A stretch of DNA of 21,286 bases from Candidatus Uhrbacteria bacterium (GCA_018700535.1 JABITQ010000016.1:1-21286); one strand, 5' to 3'. Counted from the stretch's first letter, positions 1 through 7,145 are shown. Notes: generated from the sequence alone by a model not told the origin. Made by a program: numbers and translations.

Positions 1-1
1 C

Positions 2-304
2 ATCGAGGTTGATGTGATTCTCATCACCGATGAAAGGATCAGGTCACATCCGATCCCATCCAGACCTTCTCTTCCAACAGACAAGGTAAGAGAGGATTTT
101 GGCAACTATCGTCTCGCGGGCGTTCGTCTTTGTCAGCTTGCAGCAAAGCTTGAGTTGATGGAGCGAGGTGTGCAGGTGATCTGTGGGTCGCATTTGTACA
201 ACAGTCTTGATCAAGAGATCCAAGATGCAATCCGTGCAACCGGCGCACGTTTGATTCCGTATGATGAGATCACAAGCGTCATGGAGAGCTTGATTGACGA
301 GTAA
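2..304 (+). CDS. C-terminal part of an unrecognised protein (5' truncated by window edge)
   Basis: The frame is open from base 2 and ends with TAA at 302-304, so at least 100 residues are visible and the true start may lie outside the window; a GTG at 14 is the only early start candidate. The product is soluble-looking, with no membrane segment. It alternates hydrophobic strands (VILITDE near the start, VQVICGS in the middle, ARLIPYDE near the end) with helices, which suggests an alpha/beta fold. I do not recognise the family and assign no function. A clean intrinsic terminator begins 4 nt after the stop codon, which supports this being a real gene end. Confidence 0.6.
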   Translation: MEVDVILITDERIRSHPIPSRPSLPTDKVREDFGNYRLAGVRLCQLAAKLELMERGVQVICGSHLYNSLDQEIQDAIRATGARLIPYDEITSVMESLIDE

Positions 305-307
305 GCT

Positions 308-336
308 AAACCGACTTGGTACGCAGGTCGGTTTTT
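308..336 (+). terminator. Intrinsic terminator
   Basis: The arms AAACCGAC (308-315) and GTCGGTTT (327-334) form a perfect 8-bp stem with an 11-nt loop, and the U-run continues to 336. It lies directly after the stop codon of the upstream partial gene. Confidence 0.85.
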
Positions 337-351
337 CGTTTGATGAATTTT

Positions 352-414
352 AAAAAAAGAGAAACCCCGCACAAACGTTCATCACCAGAGGTGGTGGGAA
401 GTTTGTACGGGGTT
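352..414 (-). terminator. Intrinsic terminator for the minus-strand paralogue pair
   Basis: Arms at 363-376 and 401-414 pair over 14 bp (AACCCCG.ACAAAC type, with one G-U pair in the minus-strand RNA). A smaller CACC/GGTG dyad lies in the loop. Read on the minus strand, the stem is followed by a run of seven T (A352-A358 on the plus strand). It starts 7 bp beyond the stop codon of the 421-768 gene. Confidence 0.85.
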
Positions 415-420
415 GCGTCG

Positions 421-768
421 TTAGAACTGGACGTCGGGAAGTTCTTCGGGGCCGAATGTCACGATGAAGTTCTTGCCAACACAATGTGTGAACTTGGTTC
501 TCGGATCGCGGTGGTGCACAAGGTGCTTGATGGAAAGGTCAAACCAGGTGCCGAACGGGATGAACTGGTCATCGTTGATCAAGGCTTCTTCTTCGGCAAT
601 GTTGATGCTTTCGCTATCCTCATCGGCTTCTTGTATTCTGGTGGCTTCTTCTTTGGTCTTGAAGACACCAATTAGGAGTGGTTGGGCATACTTGGTCACA
701 ACGTAAACGTTCGCAATTGCCCATCTGAGTATTGCTGTGGGTGGCTTGGGTCGTTTTACGAACTGCAT
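421..768 (-). CDS. Small hypothetical protein, intact member of a tandem paralogue pair
   Basis: This encodes 115 residues from the ATG at 768, chosen because GAGGAACTC precedes it (GAGG about 5 nt before ATG); the frame is open further upstream to 825, but that part matches the other copy only around the ribosome binding site. The middle has a hydrophobic strand, then GVFKTKEEA, an acidic linker and a FIPFGTWFDL strand-turn motif. The upstream pseudogene carries the same order (VCLAT, LLNGVF, VEAL, FIPVGDWFDF, ITFG), so the two arose by duplication and diverged strongly. The GVF-x-(T/S)-x-E-A pattern resembles small phage-like or accessory domains, but I cannot name a family. It is the last gene of a minus-strand unit. 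Synonymous sites favour C, unlike uvrB next door. Confidence 0.7.
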   Translation of the reverse strand: MQFVKRPKPPTAILRWAIANVYVVTKYAQPLLIGVFKTKEEATRIQEADEDSESINIAEEEALINDDQFIPFGTWFDLSIKHLVHHRDPRTKFTHCVGKNFIVTFGPEELPDVQF

Positions 769-796
769 GAGTTCCTCGTGTTGGTTGGGGGTTTTG

Positions 797-1171
797 TCAG
801 ACCAGGATGAGGAGTCTCTCTTCACGGCCGAACGTTATGGCGAAATCGCTGCCGACGATCGTTTTGTATCTACCGATGGGCACAATTTGCTTCAGGACAA
901 AATCGAACCAGTCGCCGACTGGAATGAATCGTTCGCAGCAGACCAAAGCCTCTACTGTGATGACGTTGGTATCGGAGACATCCTCTCCAGGCTACCTGCG
1001 AGAGGCGTTAGCTTCGTTGGCTTCTGCAATCGAGTTGAAGACGCCGTTGAGGAGGTTTTGAGAAGGTTGATCTCCATCCTTCTTCTGGCGCCTGGTTGCG
1101 AGGCAGACGGTTGTAAACCTCCACCTTCTCATCGGCATGACTTCCGGCTTGGACCGTCTTTCGAACTGCAT
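797..1171 (-). pseudogene. Paralogue of the 421-768 gene interrupted by an in-frame TAG
   Basis: The reading frame starts at ATG 1171 (AAGAGG 5 nt upstream), hits TAG at 994-992 after about 59 codons, and continues in the same frame to TGA at 799-797. The part after TAG still matches the intact neighbour: TVEALVCCERFIPVGDWFDF aligns with EEEALINDDQFIPFGTWFDL, and FAITFG with FIVTFG. The part before TAG matches as well (MQF..R.KP, LLNGVF/LLIGVF). No frameshift is needed. The gene is therefore a recent pseudogene, a sequencing or strain variant, or subject to amber readthrough. TAG is an ordinary stop elsewhere here (uvrB and uvrA both end with it). The downstream copy begins 28 nt after the final TGA, so the two form one transcription unit. 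Confidence 0.75.
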
Positions 1172-1208
1172 GTATCCCTCTTGTTGATATGGGTTGTGAT
1201 ACACCACG

Positions 1209-1237
1209 AATATTCCTTATTCAGCCTTCTTTGTCAA
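1209..1237 (-). promoter_or_regulatory. Promoter of the minus-strand paralogue pair
   Basis: On the minus strand, TTGACA (1237-1232) is a perfect -35 box, followed by a 17-bp spacer and AATATT (1214-1209) as a 4/6 -10 box. The predicted start is about 30 nt before the ATG at 1171. Confidence 0.6.
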
Positions 1238-1276
1238 TGATAATCATGCTATCTGCAGTAGCGCCGTTGACACCTT

Positions 1277-1306
1277 TTGAAAACTTGGTCCACCTCGTGT
1301 TATCCT
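1277..1306 (+). promoter_or_regulatory. Probable uvrBA promoter
   Basis: TTGAAA (1277-1282) is followed by an 18-bp spacer and TATCCT (1301-1306), with a TG at 1298-1299 forming an extended -10. It lies 32 nt before the ATG at 1338 and 65 nt before the ATG at 1371. No LexA-like box is evident. Confidence 0.45.
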
Positions 1307-1370
1307 TTGAATAGTTAAATACTTGATCCCACCCCCCATGACAAATGTTTCTGGGGGCTCTTCTGAATTT

Positions 1371-3398
1371 ATGGAATTTAAATTGAAATCAAAATATAAG
1401 CCGGCGGGGGATCAGCCTAAAGCGATTAAGGCTTTGATGAAGGGTTTGAAGGACGACGAGAAGGTTCAGACTCTTTTGGGTGTGACTGGTTCTGGTAAGA
1501 CGTTCACGATGGCGAATGTGATTCAGCAATCACAGAAGCCTACGCTTGTGATTGCGCACAACAAGACATTGGCTGCGCAGTTGTGTAACGAGTTTCGTGA
1601 GTTTTTCCCTGACAACATCGTGGAGTATTTTGTGAGCTACTACGATTACTATCAACCAGAGGCATACATGGCGCGGTCTGATACGTACATTGAAAAGGAG
1701 GCGATGATTAACGACGAGATTGATCGGCTTCGTCACGCGGCAACGCAGGCGCTACTTACGCGACGTGATGTGATTATTGTTGCGTCAGTGTCGTGTATTT
1801 ATGGTCTTGGTTCGCCAGATGAGTACCAGAGGGTTGTGCTGCATCTAAAGACGGGGACAGATGATTTGCCTCGCAACGAGTTCATTCGTCGTTTGATTGC
1901 GATGCAGTTTAATCGCACGAACGCCGATTTAACGCGTGGGCATTTTAGAGTGAAGGGTGACATTATGGAGATCATGCCGATGAACGAGGAGGTGGTGTAT
2001 CGATTGCTTATGGAGGGGGATGAGATTATTGAGATCCAGGAGCTCGATCCTGTCTCTCGTAAACGTAAAGATATTTTGAAAGACATCTGGCTTTTTCCAG
2101 CGAAGCATTATGTAGTTTCGCAATCTAGAAAAGTAGATGCGACGCGTGCGATTAAGAAAGAGCTTAAAGATCAGTTAGCTGTGTTTGATAAGCAAGGTGC
2201 TGTGCTTGAGGCTGAGCGTTTGAGCAGACGGACAAAGTACGACATCGAGATGATTGAGAACATTGGCTACTGCAACGGTATCGAAAACTATTCACGTCAT
2301 TTTGATGGTCGTGCTCCAGGCGAGCCACCGCACACACTGATGGATTATTTTCCAGATGATTACTTGTTGGTTATCGATGAGTCTCACGTGACTGTTTCGC
2401 AAATCGGTGCGATGTACAAGGGTGATAAGGCACGCAAGACGTCGTTGGTCGATCATGGGTTTAGGTTGCCATCAGCACGTGATAACAGACCCCTTCAGTT
2501 TCATGAGTTTGAAGACCGGATTAATCAGGTTATTTTTACGAGCGCGACTCCGGGTAAGTATGAGGCTGAGCATGCAACAAAAGTTGTCGAGCAGATCATT
2601 CGTCCGACTGGTCTTGTTGACCCGATCGTTACAATGCGACCAGTGACGTCTGATGGTAAGTATCCTGGGCAGGTAGAAGATTTGATTGTTGAGATTGAGA
2701 AGCGGGTGAAGAATAAAGAGCGTGCGATTGTGACGACGTTGACCAAGAAGATGGCGGAGGACTTAACGGACTATTTATTAGAAAAGAAGATTAAGGTGCA
2801 GTACTTGCACTCAGACGTGAAGACGCTAGACAGAATCACGATTCTCTCAGACCTACGAAAGGGAGTGTATGACGTGATCATTGGTGTGAACCTTCTGCGT
2901 GAAGGGCTCGACTTGCCAGAGGTAACCCTCGTGGCGATTCTCGATGCGGACAAAGAAGGATTCTTGCGTTCAGAGACGTCAATCATTCAAACGATTGGTC
3001 GTGCGGCGCGTAACGTAAAGGGGGAGGTGATTGTGTATGCGGACAAGATGACAGGGTCACTTGAGCGTGCGTTGAAAGAGACAGAGCGTCGTCGGAAGAT
3101 TCAATTGGCGCACAATAAGAAGCATGGCATTACTCCAAAGTCTGTAAAAAAAGAAATCAAGGATATTAGTAAAATGCTTGGTGGAAAAGATACGGAGACG
3201 GATATTAAGGAGATTCTAAAACTTGAGTTAACAGCAGAGCCACATGAGCTCAAGGTGGTGATTCAAGAAAAGAAATACGACATGAGTGAGGCTGCAAAGA
3301 AGTTGGACTTTGAGACAGCTGCGCTTTTGAGAGATGAAATTGATCTGCTGGAGAAAGAGTTGGGTAGCAAGGTTCCTAAGAAGAGGAAAAAGAAATAG
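1371..3398 (+). CDS. uvrB: UvrABC excinuclease subunit B
   Basis: UvrB is the helicase-fold subunit that receives damaged DNA from UvrA, verifies the lesion and recruits UvrC. From the ATG at 1371 it is 675 aa, the normal family length. Visible are the N-terminal family start (EFKLKSKYKPAGDQPKAI), Walker A GVTGSGKT (37-44), the beta-hairpin region YFVSYYDYYQPEAY (about 86-99) that clamps DNA, DESH Walker B (336-339), the C-terminal helicase motifs (LLREGLDLPEV, QTIGRAARN) and a C-terminal UVR coiled coil (DFETAALLRDEIDLLEKEL) that binds UvrC or UvrA. An in-frame ATG at 1338 would add 11 residues and is equally possible; neither start has a good Shine-Dalgarno. It ends with TAG two bases before uvrA, indicating co-transcription and coupling. 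Confidence 0.97.
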   Translation: MEFKLKSKYKPAGDQPKAIKALMKGLKDDEKVQTLLGVTGSGKTFTMANVIQQSQKPTLVIAHNKTLAAQLCNEFREFFPDNIVEYFVSYYDYYQPEAYMARSDTYIEKEAMINDEIDRLRHAATQALLTRRDVIIVASVSCIYGLGSPDEYQRVVLHLKTGTDDLPRNEFIRRLIAMQFNRTNADLTRGHFRVKGDIMEIMPMNEEVVYRLLMEGDEIIEIQELDPVSRKRKDILKDIWLFPAKHYVVSQSRKVDATRAIKKELKDQLAVFDKQGAVLEAERLSRRTKYDIEMIENIGYCNGIENYSRHFDGRAPGEPPHTLMDYFPDDYLLVIDESHVTVSQIGAMYKGDKARKTSLVDHGFRLPSARDNRPLQFHEFEDRINQVIFTSATPGKYEAEHATKVVEQIIRPTGLVDPIVTMRPVTSDGKYPGQVEDLIVEIEKRVKNKERAIVTTLTKKMAEDLTDYLLEKKIKVQYLHSDVKTLDRITILSDLRKGVYDVIIGVNLLREGLDLPEVTLVAILDADKEGFLRSETSIIQTIGRAARNVKGEVIVYADKMTGSLERALKETERRRKIQLAHNKKHGITPKSVKKEIKDISKMLGGKDTETDIKEILKLELTAEPHELKVVIQEKKYDMSEAAKKLDFETAALLRDEIDLLEKELGSKVPKKRKKK

Positions 3399-3400
3399 TT

Positions 3401-5941
3401 ATGAATGACAAAATTATTATCAAGGGTGCTCGTGAGCACAACTTGAAGAACATCTCTATCGAACTCCCTCGGAACAAGCTGGTTTGTTTTACGGGTGTTT
3501 CTGGTTCAGGAAAGTCGTCTTTGGCTTTTGATACGATTTTTGCTGAGGGGCAGCGTCGGTATGTTGAATCATTGTCTGCGTATGCGCGACAGTTTTTGGG
3601 GCAGATGGAGAAGCCTGATGTCGATGAGATTGAGGGGTTGTCTCCTGCTATTTCAATCGATCAAAAAGCACATAGTCGCAACCCGCGTTCTACTGTGGCG
3701 ACGATTACTGAGATTTACGATTATCTACGCGTCTTATTTGCACGTATCGGTACGCCGCATTGTGTTAAGTGTAATGAGCCAATCCAGAAGCTTACTAATG
3801 AGGAAATGGTGGATGTAGTGCTGACTCGTGTGGGTGAGATCGATAAAGTGAAGACCAAAACAAAAAAGAAGACTAAGGGATCTATCAAAATTCTTGCACC
3901 GATCGTTCGAGGGCGAAAGGGGGAGTATTATCAGATGCTTTACGATCTTTATAATTCTGGTTTTGCGAAGGTTCGAATTGACGGAACAGAGCATCGACTA
4001 GATCAGCCAATCAAACTGGCTCGATACAAGCAGCATACGATTGAGATTGTTATCGATACGATTCCTGTGTCCTCTTTTGAGACAGAGGAGAAAGACTCTC
4101 GACAACGACTGGCAGAAGCGATTGAGACAGCTGTCGATAGAGGGGGAGATGTGGCGACGTTTATTTATCAAGATAAGTCTGAGCAGATGTTGTCTGCGAA
4201 GTTTAGTTGTCCAAAAGATGGGTTTAGCTTTCCAGAGATTGAACCGCGCTTGTTCTCGTTTAACTCGCCTTATGGGGCGTGTCAGGAGTGTACGGGGCTT
4301 GGGACGGCTGAGCTGTACTCAGAAGAGCTGTGCGGGCTTTGCTCGGGTGCACGACTTCGTCACGAGGCGTTGTTTGTGCGTTTGCCAGGCGGCTCATCGA
4401 TTGTCGACATTACGCGAATGCCTGTGTCAGATGCAGTTGAGTACTTTAACTCTGTTGAGCTGAACGAAAAACAGCAGGTGATTGCTGGGTCTATTTTTAG
4501 AGAGATTCAGAACCGACTTCGCTTTATGCTTGATGTTGGGCTGCATTACCTGGCACTCGAGCGTCGCTCTGGAACGCTCTCGGGTGGGGAGGCACAGCGT
4601 ATTCGTCTCGCATCCCAGGTTGGGTCGCGTCTTGTTGGGGCGATGTATGTTCTTGATGAGCCGACGATTGGATTGCATCAACGCGATAACGACAAGCTTA
4701 TTAAGACGCTCGAGGATCTTCGTGATCTTGGGAACACGGTGATTGTTGTTGAGCACGATGAGGATACTATTATGGCTTCTGACTACATGGTCGAGATTGG
4801 GCCAGGTGCTGGACGTCATGGCGGGGAGGTTATTTGTGCAGGTGAGACACCAAAGATTTTTGAAGATAAAAATTCTGTTACAGCAGCGTACTTGCGCGGT
4901 GATAGAAAGATTGAGATTCCTAAGGAGCGGCGTCGTGTTGGTGCTGCCAGAATTAAGTTGAAGGGTGCTAGTCAGAACAACTTGAAAAATATCGACGTTG
5001 AGTTTCCGATCCAGAAGTTTGTGTGTGTGACAGGTGTGTCTGGTTCGGGTAAATCAACACTTGCTTACGAGACAATGTACAAGGCGCTTTCTAAGCGCTT
5101 GTACAAATCGAAGCACACACCAGGAAAGCACAAGTCGCTTCATGGTTTGGAATATATCGATAAGGCAATCTTGATTGATCAGGGTGCAATCGGACGTTCA
5201 TCACGATCAAACCCGGCAACGTACACTGGTGCGTGGGGGCCGATTCGCGAACTATTTGCATCAACCGCAGAGGCGCGTTACCGCGGGTACAAGCCAGGGC
5301 GTTTTAGTTTCAATCGTCCAGGTGGGCGTTGTGAGAACTGTCAGGGGCATGGTCGGATTGCAATCGAGATGCACTTTTTGCCGACCGTGCATGTCACCTG
5401 TGAGGTGTGTAAGGGGCGGCGTTTTGATCGCGAGACATTGGAGATTAAGTTTAAGGAGAAAAGTATCTACGATGTGTTGGAGATGACTGTTGAGGAGGGT
5501 GAAGAGTTTTTTAAAGAGATTCCGTCGATTCATAAAAAGCTCGAGACACTTCGGCGCGTTGGGCTTGATTATGTCCAGCTTGGACAACCTGCGCCGACAC
5601 TGTCTGGTGGTGAGGCGCAGCGTGTAAAGTTGTCGACGGAGCTTGCCAAGCGTCAGACAGGGAGGACGCTCTACTTGCTTGATGAGCCAACAACAGGATT
5701 GCACTTTGAAGATGTAAAGAAATTACTCGAGGTATTGCACTGGTTGGTGGACAAGGGGAACTCGGTGATTGTGATCGAGCACAACTTGGATGTGATCAAG
5801 ACTGCAGACTGGATTATCGACATGGGACCTGAGGGTGGAGACTTAGGTGGAACAGTTGTGTTTGCTGGAACACCAGAGGAATTGGCTAGAAATGGAGACA
5901 GTCATACTGGTGAGTATCTGAAGCGGACGTTGAAGAAGTAG
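3401..5941 (+). CDS. uvrA: UvrABC excinuclease subunit A (short form)
   Basis: UvrA is the ABC-ATPase dimer that finds DNA lesions and loads UvrB. The 846-aa product has both nucleotide-binding domains: Walker A GVSGSGKS (32-39), signature LSGGEAQR (393-400) and Walker B YVLDEP (416-421), then Walker A GVSGSGKS (545-552), signature LSGGEAQR (734-741) and Walker B YLLDEP (758-763). The C-terminal zinc module C644-x2-C647 ... C667-x2-C670 is intact. The protein is about 90-100 residues shorter than typical UvrA (about 940 aa). The missing part falls between ACQECTGLG (293-301) and CGLCSGARL (311-319), which are only about 10 residues apart here and roughly 100 apart in typical homologues. It follows uvrB by 2 nt. 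Confidence 0.97.
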   Translation: MNDKIIIKGAREHNLKNISIELPRNKLVCFTGVSGSGKSSLAFDTIFAEGQRRYVESLSAYARQFLGQMEKPDVDEIEGLSPAISIDQKAHSRNPRSTVATITEIYDYLRVLFARIGTPHCVKCNEPIQKLTNEEMVDVVLTRVGEIDKVKTKTKKKTKGSIKILAPIVRGRKGEYYQMLYDLYNSGFAKVRIDGTEHRLDQPIKLARYKQHTIEIVIDTIPVSSFETEEKDSRQRLAEAIETAVDRGGDVATFIYQDKSEQMLSAKFSCPKDGFSFPEIEPRLFSFNSPYGACQECTGLGTAELYSEELCGLCSGARLRHEALFVRLPGGSSIVDITRMPVSDAVEYFNSVELNEKQQVIAGSIFREIQNRLRFMLDVGLHYLALERRSGTLSGGEAQRIRLASQVGSRLVGAMYVLDEPTIGLHQRDNDKLIKTLEDLRDLGNTVIVVEHDEDTIMASDYMVEIGPGAGRHGGEVICAGETPKIFEDKNSVTAAYLRGDRKIEIPKERRRVGAARIKLKGASQNNLKNIDVEFPIQKFVCVTGVSGSGKSTLAYETMYKALSKRLYKSKHTPGKHKSLHGLEYIDKAILIDQGAIGRSSRSNPATYTGAWGPIRELFASTAEARYRGYKPGRFSFNRPGGRCENCQGHGRIAIEMHFLPTVHVTCEVCKGRRFDRETLEIKFKEKSIYDVLEMTVEEGEEFFKEIPSIHKKLETLRRVGLDYVQLGQPAPTLSGGEAQRVKLSTELAKRQTGRTLYLLDEPTTGLHFEDVKKLLEVLHWLVDKGNSVIVIEHNLDVIKTADWIIDMGPEGGDLGGTVVFAGTPEELARNGDSHTGEYLKRTLKK

Positions 5942-5981
5942 ATGGTCTTTTTGGTGAGTATTTATAGTCATGGATGTTTTT

Positions 5982-6010
5982 TTGTCAGGATAATTTGATA
6001 GAGATAAAAT
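5982..6010 (+). promoter_or_regulatory. Promoter of the wHTH/Cas2-like gene
   Basis: TTGTCA (5982-5987, 5/6), a 17-bp spacer and TAAAAT (6005-6010, 5/6) make one of the better sigma-70-type promoters in the window. The predicted start near 6017 places the 36-bp palindrome inside the mRNA leader. Confidence 0.6.
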
Positions 6011-6029
6011 AGTTTCTTGAAAAGATGCC

Positions 6030-6065
6030 GCCGCACTTATGTGCCGATCGGCACATAAGTGCGGC
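6030..6065. repeat. 36-bp perfect palindrome upstream of the wHTH/Cas2-like gene
   Basis: The half-site GCCGCACTTATGTGCCGA is followed immediately by its exact reverse complement, with no loop; the centre CGATCG lies at 6045-6050. It ends 5 nt before the ATG at 6071 and lacks a following T-run, so it is not a normal terminator. It matches the core of the palindrome downstream of the gene at 28 of 36 positions. Short AAGAT direct repeats flank it (6022-6026 and 6066-6070). Confidence 0.95.
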
Positions 6066-6070
6066 AAGAT

Positions 6071-6598
6071 ATGCAAGACAAGAAAAAAAGAAGCATGACA
6101 AGCAAGTCACGTGCTGCTCAATTACTTACAGAGATCGTTGATGATTTGGATTTATTTTTCGAGTTTGGATATCGACCTCAAAAAGTGATGAGATACGGCA
6201 TGGATGGTATTCATCAAATCAATGATGCTAAAGAGCGTAAATATCATCGTGAGGCACTAAGAAAATTAGAACAAAAGAAACTACTTGCTGTAGAGAAACG
6301 CGCTGATCAATACAGAGTTTCTCTTACCGAAGATGGGGCGAAAGAATACTTGCGGTTAAAAGTTATTGATGCTGACTTGTATGAAGATGACAGAATGTGC
6401 TTAGTCATTTTTGATATTCCAGAAACACAAAGAAAATTACGAAAGACATTAAGAGAGTTTTTGTCTGCATCGGGTTTTATTTCAATTCAAAAGAGCGCGT
6501 GGATCTCGCAGGCAAATGCCGGAGAGTTATTGTCTGAGTTGTTAAATAAAAGGGGACAAGCTCAGTGGGTTAGAGTTTACGAAGTTAGAGAAATTTAA
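6071..6598 (+). CDS. Winged-helix plus Cas2-like domain protein (PaaX/Cas2-like)
   Basis: This encodes 175 aa from ATG 6071; a GTG at 6059 inside the palindrome and an ATG at 6095 are alternatives, none with a clear ribosome binding site. Residues about 12-95 look like a winged helix-turn-helix (basic helices, then QYRVSLTEDGAKEYL as a wing/helix). Residues about 108-172 look like a Cas2 ferredoxin fold: strand CLVIFDIPE with the conserved Asp (D115) at the Cas2 catalytic position, a basic helix (RKLRKTLREFL), then GFISIQKSAWIS, matching the Cas2 pattern G-x-x-x-x-Q-x-S. The wHTH-Cas2 architecture is also that of PaaX-type repressors. No CRISPR array or cas1 is nearby, so an adaptation role is not supported. 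Base composition is visibly more AT-rich than uvrA or uvrC. Perfect palindromes abut both ends. Confidence 0.8.
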   Translation: MQDKKKRSMTSKSRAAQLLTEIVDDLDLFFEFGYRPQKVMRYGMDGIHQINDAKERKYHREALRKLEQKKLLAVEKRADQYRVSLTEDGAKEYLRLKVIDADLYEDDRMCLVIFDIPETQRKLRKTLREFLSASGFISIQKSAWISQANAGELLSELLNKRGQAQWVRVYEVREI

Positions 6599-6644
6599 AA
6601 CGCCGTACTTAGGGTCCGATCGGACCCTAAGTACGGCGTTTTAA
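6595..6644. repeat. 50-bp perfect palindrome overlapping the stop codon of the wHTH/Cas2-like gene
   Basis: The palindrome is exact over 50 bp, centred between 6619 and 6620. Its core half-site is GCCGTACTTAGGGTCCGA (6602-6619) and the same CCGATCGG centre is found in the upstream palindrome. It includes the TAA stop (6596-6598). The outer AAAA/TTTT arms mean it could also act as a weak bidirectional terminator. Relative to the upstream copy it differs at four half-site positions (5, 11, 13, 14), each compensated on the other arm. Confidence 0.95.
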
Positions 6645-6782
6645 GTTAACGAGATATTTTTATCGCTATTCTTTTCTTATTCTCCTCCTGTTCTCCTTTG
6701 TTTGTCAAAAGAAGATATCAGTAAAGAATGAGTTTTTTGCTGGAGATTTTGCTCTAAATCAGAAGATCGAGAGCGTACAGGC

Positions 6783-6811
6783 TTGACAAAAGCCCTTTAT
6801 TCAACTAATGT
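6783..6811 (+). promoter_or_regulatory. Putative promoter of the small membrane protein gene
   Basis: A perfect TTGACA (6783-6788) is followed by 17 bp and TAATGT (6806-6811), a weak -10. The predicted leader is about 17-20 nt and contains the AAGGAG ribosome binding site. Confidence 0.4.
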
Positions 6812-6834
6812 CTTCGGTCACCTAAGGAGCCGAA

Positions 6835-7101
6835 ATGGGCACGTTGATTGGACGATCGACCAGGCGAGATCTGGCAGAGTACGCACTCTTGCTCCTCGTA
6901 TTTGGAGCATTGTTTCCCTCCATTGGAGGATGCTTGATCATGGCCGTTCTGTTGGGGCCTGTCATGGCATATGACCACGTAGTCCCTGCTGATAGTGGAC
7001 TCCTGAACAAGCTTGGACGACGCGTCCTTGTCGGCATCGCCATCACGATGGTTTCCGGAACCATCCTCTTCGGCGGACATGCCCTGACCACGCTGGTCTA
7101 G
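6835..7101 (+). CDS. Small two-segment membrane protein, function unknown
   Basis: This encodes 88 aa from ATG 6835, a start supported by a strong Shine-Dalgarno (AAGGAG at 6822-6827, 7 nt before ATG), rare in this window. Two hydrophobic stretches are visible: residues about 16-46 (YALLLLVFGALFPSIGGCLI and on to the GPVMAY turn) and about 63-87 (RVLVGIAITMVSGTILFGGH). A basic N-terminus (RSTRRD) suggests a cytoplasmic N-terminus by the positive-inside rule. Codons end largely in C (CTC, ATC, GGC, ACC), unlike the neighbouring uvr genes, which suggests different ancestry or strong expression. It is a single-gene unit, with its own promoter and a terminator 16 nt downstream. I do not recognise the family. 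Confidence 0.7.
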   Translation: MGTLIGRSTRRDLAEYALLLLVFGALFPSIGGCLIMAVLLGPVMAYDHVVPADSGLLNKLGRRVLVGIAITMVSGTILFGGHALTTLV

Positions 7102-7116
7102 ATGACCATACGCTTT

Positions 7117-7145
7117 AGCCCAGATACTTCATGTCTGGGCTTTTC
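7117..7145 (+). terminator. Intrinsic terminator of the small membrane protein gene
   Basis: AGCCCAGA (7117-7124) and TCTGGGCT (7134-7141) form an 8-bp stem with a 9-nt loop, followed by TTTTC. Confidence 0.85.

Noticed and set aside
992..994. TAG reassigned to an amino acid in this organism
   Set aside because: uvrB and uvrA end in TAG exactly where the families end, so TAG is a normal stop here; only local readthrough remains possible.
737..1240. A 167-codon plus-strand open frame across the paralogue region
   Set aside because: The minus-strand frames of the two copies align with each other at protein level and have promoter, ribosome binding sites and terminator, so the plus-strand frame is a shadow.
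6071..6598. CRISPR-Cas adaptation locus
   Set aside because: Only a Cas2-like fold is present, fused to a winged helix. No cas1, no effector and no repeat-spacer array lie in the window; the palindromes are not spaced direct repeats.
6595..6644. The 50-bp palindrome as merely an intrinsic terminator
   Set aside because: It has no loop and only a short TTTT within the arm. Ordinary terminators in this window have 4-11 nt loops and longer T-runs. It also shares its core with the upstream palindrome.
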